Source: Gudongella sp964604145 (GTDB lineage: Bacteria > Bacillota > Clostridia > Tissierellales > Tissierellaceae). From it: a stretch of DNA of 17,498 bases. The notes under the pieces are model-generated. The model ran no database searches. It was not told the DNA's origin and worked only from the letters and a program-made list of their open reading frames with translations. Both the position numbers and the translations under genes were made by a program. Each line of letters starts with the position of its first letter. Position 1 is the first letter of the stretch. The stretch lies in contig CAZRXS010000028.1 of assembly GCA_964604145.1 (NCBI GenBank), forward strand, positions 1-17,498, written 5' to 3'. Below, in pieces: positions 15,314 through 17,498 of the stretch.

Positions 15314-15754
15314 TTATTCGATTTCCCTACAATCTTCACACAATCCAAAGAATTTTGTTTGATGGTCACTTACTAAAAATCCATAGTTTTCATCAAATAT
15401 TTTCTCTATTGATTCCATTAAGTCTTCTCTTACCTCAATAATTTTTCCGCAATTATTACAAATCAAGTGGTGATGTCTGTGATTGTCTTCATTAAGTGCT
15501 AATTCATATCTTGTAAATCCATCACCAAGTGTTAATCTCTCAATTATTTTTAATTCGTTTAATAACTGAACATTTCTATACACTGTTGCAAGCCCTATCC
15601 CAGGATTATCCACAATGATATGCTGATATAATTCTTCTGCTGTCATATGTTCTTCTTCGTTTTCTAAAAATGCCTCAAATACAACTCTTCTTTGATCTGT
15701 TAGCTTATAATTGTTTTCTCTTAATATTTTATAAAAACGATCTAGGCTCTTCAT
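15314..15754 (-). CDS. Fur-family metal-responsive transcriptional regulator
   Basis: DNA-binding dimeric repressor of 146 residues. The N-terminal winged helix runs from about 5 to 83, with recognition-helix segment GLATVYRNVQLL (54-65). The C-terminal domain has the His cluster HRHHH (92-96), and the structural zinc site C99-x2-C102 and C139-x2-C142 is complete. E84 and E107 stand where PerR has its metal-binding aspartates, which argues for Fur or Zur rather than PerR. The neighbouring TroABCD-type importer suggests it controls zinc, manganese or iron uptake (inference). The ATG at 15752-15754 is chosen: GTGGTG lies 6 bases before it. GTG codons at 15766 and 15763 would add four or three residues and form that weak ribosome site. 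Confidence 0.9.
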   Translation of the reverse strand: MKSLDRFYKILRENNYKLTDQRRVVFEAFLENEEEHMTAEELYQHIIVDNPGIGLATVYRNVQLLNELKIIERLTLGDGFTRYELALNEDNHRHHHLICNNCGKIIEVREDLMESIEKIFDENYGFLVSDHQTKFFGLCEDCREIE

Positions 15755-15838
15755 ATATTTCACCACTTTTTATTAATTTTTGTTATCTAAATCTATTGAA
15801 TTTCTAATTTTATTAATAAAATCAATCCCATATATTTA

Positions 15839-15867
15839 ATTATAGTATAATGCATTAGGACTGTCAA
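15839..15867 (-). promoter_or_regulatory. Near-perfect sigma-A promoter of the Fur-family gene
   Basis: On the minus strand, TTGACA (15867-15862), a 17-base spacer and TATAAT (15844-15839): both hexamers are consensus. The leader to the ATG is about 80 bases. A perfect 13-base palindrome, ATTATA-C-TATAAT (15851-15839), includes the -10 and is a candidate autoregulatory operator. Confidence 0.85.
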
Positions 15868-15922
15868 ATATAGTGTTTAACAGGATTATAATTAAAAACT
15901 TACTTATATTAACTTTTTTCGA

Positions 15923-17431
15923 TTATATATAATATAAGTTTGCTGATGGATAAATAGGGTCTGTTGTTATATCTGCTCCTAAATTTTTTAGAATTTGTTC
16001 GTCATTATCATTTAACATAACTGTCGAGTGTGCTTGAGCTCCTCTTAAGCCTATTAGATTATCTAAGGCTAGCTTTGCTGTTGGATTTGTAACTGCCCCA
16101 ATACTTAAAGCAATAAGCGCTTCATTTGCATCAAGTGTTGAGATTTTACCTTTAAAGTTATCCATTTTCAAACTTTGAATGGCTTCTATTATAACTGGTG
16201 ATAATAGGAGTATTTCATCTCCGATATTTGCCAGGGTTTTAATAGAATTTAAAATGGCAGCTGAACAAGCATCCATAAGCTTAGAACTTCTTCCAGTTAT
16301 AATTCTCCCATCAGCTAATTCAATTGCAATTACTGCAGGAACATCTATATCTTGGAATCTTTCCTTAACTTTTTCAGCGTATTCTCTAGCTGGAATAACA
16401 GGTATCCTATCCTCTCTTTTAAGTTCAAGCTCCTCCATTATAATTCTCATTCTATTTAAAACTTCCTCGTCTACAAGGCCTCTCCTATAATCATTTTCTG
16501 TTGCAAAGCTCCTTCTAATTATTTCTTGCTTGGATGCCTCTCTCACAACTTCATCATCAATTATCCCAAAACCTATTCTATTAACACCCATATCTGTAGG
16601 TGATTGGTATACAGATTCTTTTCCTGTAATCCTTTCTATTATTCTCTTGATAACAGGAAACATCTCCATATCCCTATTGTAATTTACTGCAAGTTCATTA
16701 TACTTCTCAAAATGAAAGTAATCTATCATATTCGCATCTTTTAAATCTACTGTCGCTGCTTCATATGCTATATTTAGTGGGTGTTTAAGTGGTATATTCC
16801 AAACTGGAAAAGTCTCAAATTTTGAATATCCTACTACTCTATTCATCTTATGTTCGTGGTAAAGTTGATTTAAGCATGTTGCCAACTTACCACTTGCTGG
16901 ACCAGGTGCTGTAACTACTACAATTGGTTTTGTAGTTTCAATATACTCATTCTTCCCATATCCTTCCTCACTAACTATCTTATCTACATCAGATGGATAA
17001 CCCTCTATTGAAAAATGTGTATACACCTTAATATTGCGTCTTTCTAATTTATTAATAAATAGCTTGGCGGCAGGCTCATTGTTGTAACGAGTTATTACTA
17101 CGCTATTTATCATCAAGCCATAGGTTCTTAATTCATCAATCTGTTTCATTACATCCATATCATAAGAGATTCCATAATCTCCTCTTATTTTATTTCTTTC
17201 TATATCTCCTGCATACACACAGATAATTATTTCTGTTTTATCTTTTAATTTATGTAAAAGTTTTATTTTAGAATCAGCATCAAATCCTGGAAGAACCCTT
17301 TGTGCATGCAAATCTCCAATAAGTTTGCCTCCAAACTCAAGATAAAGTTTGTCAAAGTGATTTACCCTCTCTATAATAAATTTAGACTGCTCTTCAATAT
17401 ATTTTTGTGGATCAAATCCAATCTTTTGCAT
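15923..17431 (-). CDS. DUF1846 domain-containing protein
   Basis: Full-length member, 502 residues, of a widespread Firmicutes and actinobacterial family (PF08903) of unknown function with known crystal structures. The family start is clear: QKIGFDPQKYIEEQSKFIIERV and then KLYLEFGGKL (28-37) and RVLPGFD (45-51). Residues 175-183 read APGPASGKL, which resembles a P-loop and may bind a nucleotide or phosphate; this is inference. No signal peptide or membrane helix is seen, so it is cytosolic. AAAAGGAG sits seven bases before the ATG. It is transcribed toward the fur gene, but the fur promoter makes that gene independent. No terminator hairpin was seen after its stop. Confidence 0.9.
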   Translation of the reverse strand: MQKIGFDPQKYIEEQSKFIIERVNHFDKLYLEFGGKLIGDLHAQRVLPGFDADSKIKLLHKLKDKTEIIICVYAGDIERNKIRGDYGISYDMDVMKQIDELRTYGLMINSVVITRYNNEPAAKLFINKLERRNIKVYTHFSIEGYPSDVDKIVSEEGYGKNEYIETTKPIVVVTAPGPASGKLATCLNQLYHEHKMNRVVGYSKFETFPVWNIPLKHPLNIAYEAATVDLKDANMIDYFHFEKYNELAVNYNRDMEMFPVIKRIIERITGKESVYQSPTDMGVNRIGFGIIDDEVVREASKQEIIRRSFATENDYRRGLVDEEVLNRMRIIMEELELKREDRIPVIPAREYAEKVKERFQDIDVPAVIAIELADGRIITGRSSKLMDACSAAILNSIKTLANIGDEILLLSPVIIEAIQSLKMDNFKGKISTLDANEALIALSIGAVTNPTAKLALDNLIGLRGAQAHSTVMLNDNDEQILKNLGADITTDPIYPSANLYYI

Positions 17432-17474
17432 TATAATACTCCTTTTGCTTTTATTCTATTCTATATATATGATT

Positions 17475-17480
17475 ATTATA
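17475..17480 (-). promoter_or_regulatory. Probable -10 of the DUF1846 gene
   Basis: The minus strand reads GCTATAATAA about 45 bases before the start codon. The matching -35 would fall at or just past the window edge, so the promoter cannot be completed. Confidence 0.45.
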
Positions 17481-17498
17481 GCACGAGGTGAATACAAT

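Noticed and set aside
15314..15754. PerR (peroxide sensor) assignment for the Fur-family gene
   Set aside because: The positions of the PerR metal-binding aspartates hold Glu (E84 and E107), as in Fur-like proteins.

Overview
The window is AT-rich and compact. Its Shine-Dalgarno sites are strong (GGAGG type), some genes start with TTG, and the gene families are typical of low-GC anaerobic Firmicutes. A Clostridia/Tissierellia-type amino-acid-fermenting anaerobe is the best guess (inference). The host probably makes selenocysteine, because one gene here can only be read in full if an in-frame UGA is decoded as Sec.

Left part (1-2233). A minus-strand pair encodes a LOR/SDH-type (TIGR00300, ornithine cyclodeaminase-like) enzyme (598-1686) and, 43 bases downstream, a glutaredoxin (216-554). 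ORF calling breaks the glutaredoxin because the first Cys of its CPHC active site is encoded by TGA. A SECIS-like hairpin follows that codon at the right distance, so the full product is a selenoprotein with a U-P-H-C active site and a C-terminal four-cysteine zinc-ribbon-like tail. This is the main discovery in the window. A perfect 17-bp terminator hairpin lies downstream. Palindromic intergenic repeats sit on both sides of the pair.

Middle part (2234-11026). A plus-strand lemA / DUF2207 membrane pair ends at a terminator facing a secreted beta-propeller protein on the minus strand. A divergent plus-strand M20 metallopeptidase (ArgE/DapE-like) follows and converges, through a shared bidirectional terminator, on a minus-strand group: a VOC-fold protein, a TTG-started YhhN-like membrane protein and a cytoplasmic GH13 alpha-amylase.

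Right part (11147-17498). A tightly packed minus-strand operon encodes a TroABCD/ZnuABC-type metal importer: lipoprotein, ATPase and two permeases, each permease with a winged-helix-like cytoplasmic tail. Immediately upstream is a Fur-family regulator with its own near-consensus promoter and terminator. It is the obvious candidate controller of the importer. The window ends with a complete DUF1846 gene.

No tRNA, rRNA, CRISPR array, insertion sequence with transposase, phage gene or origin was recognised.
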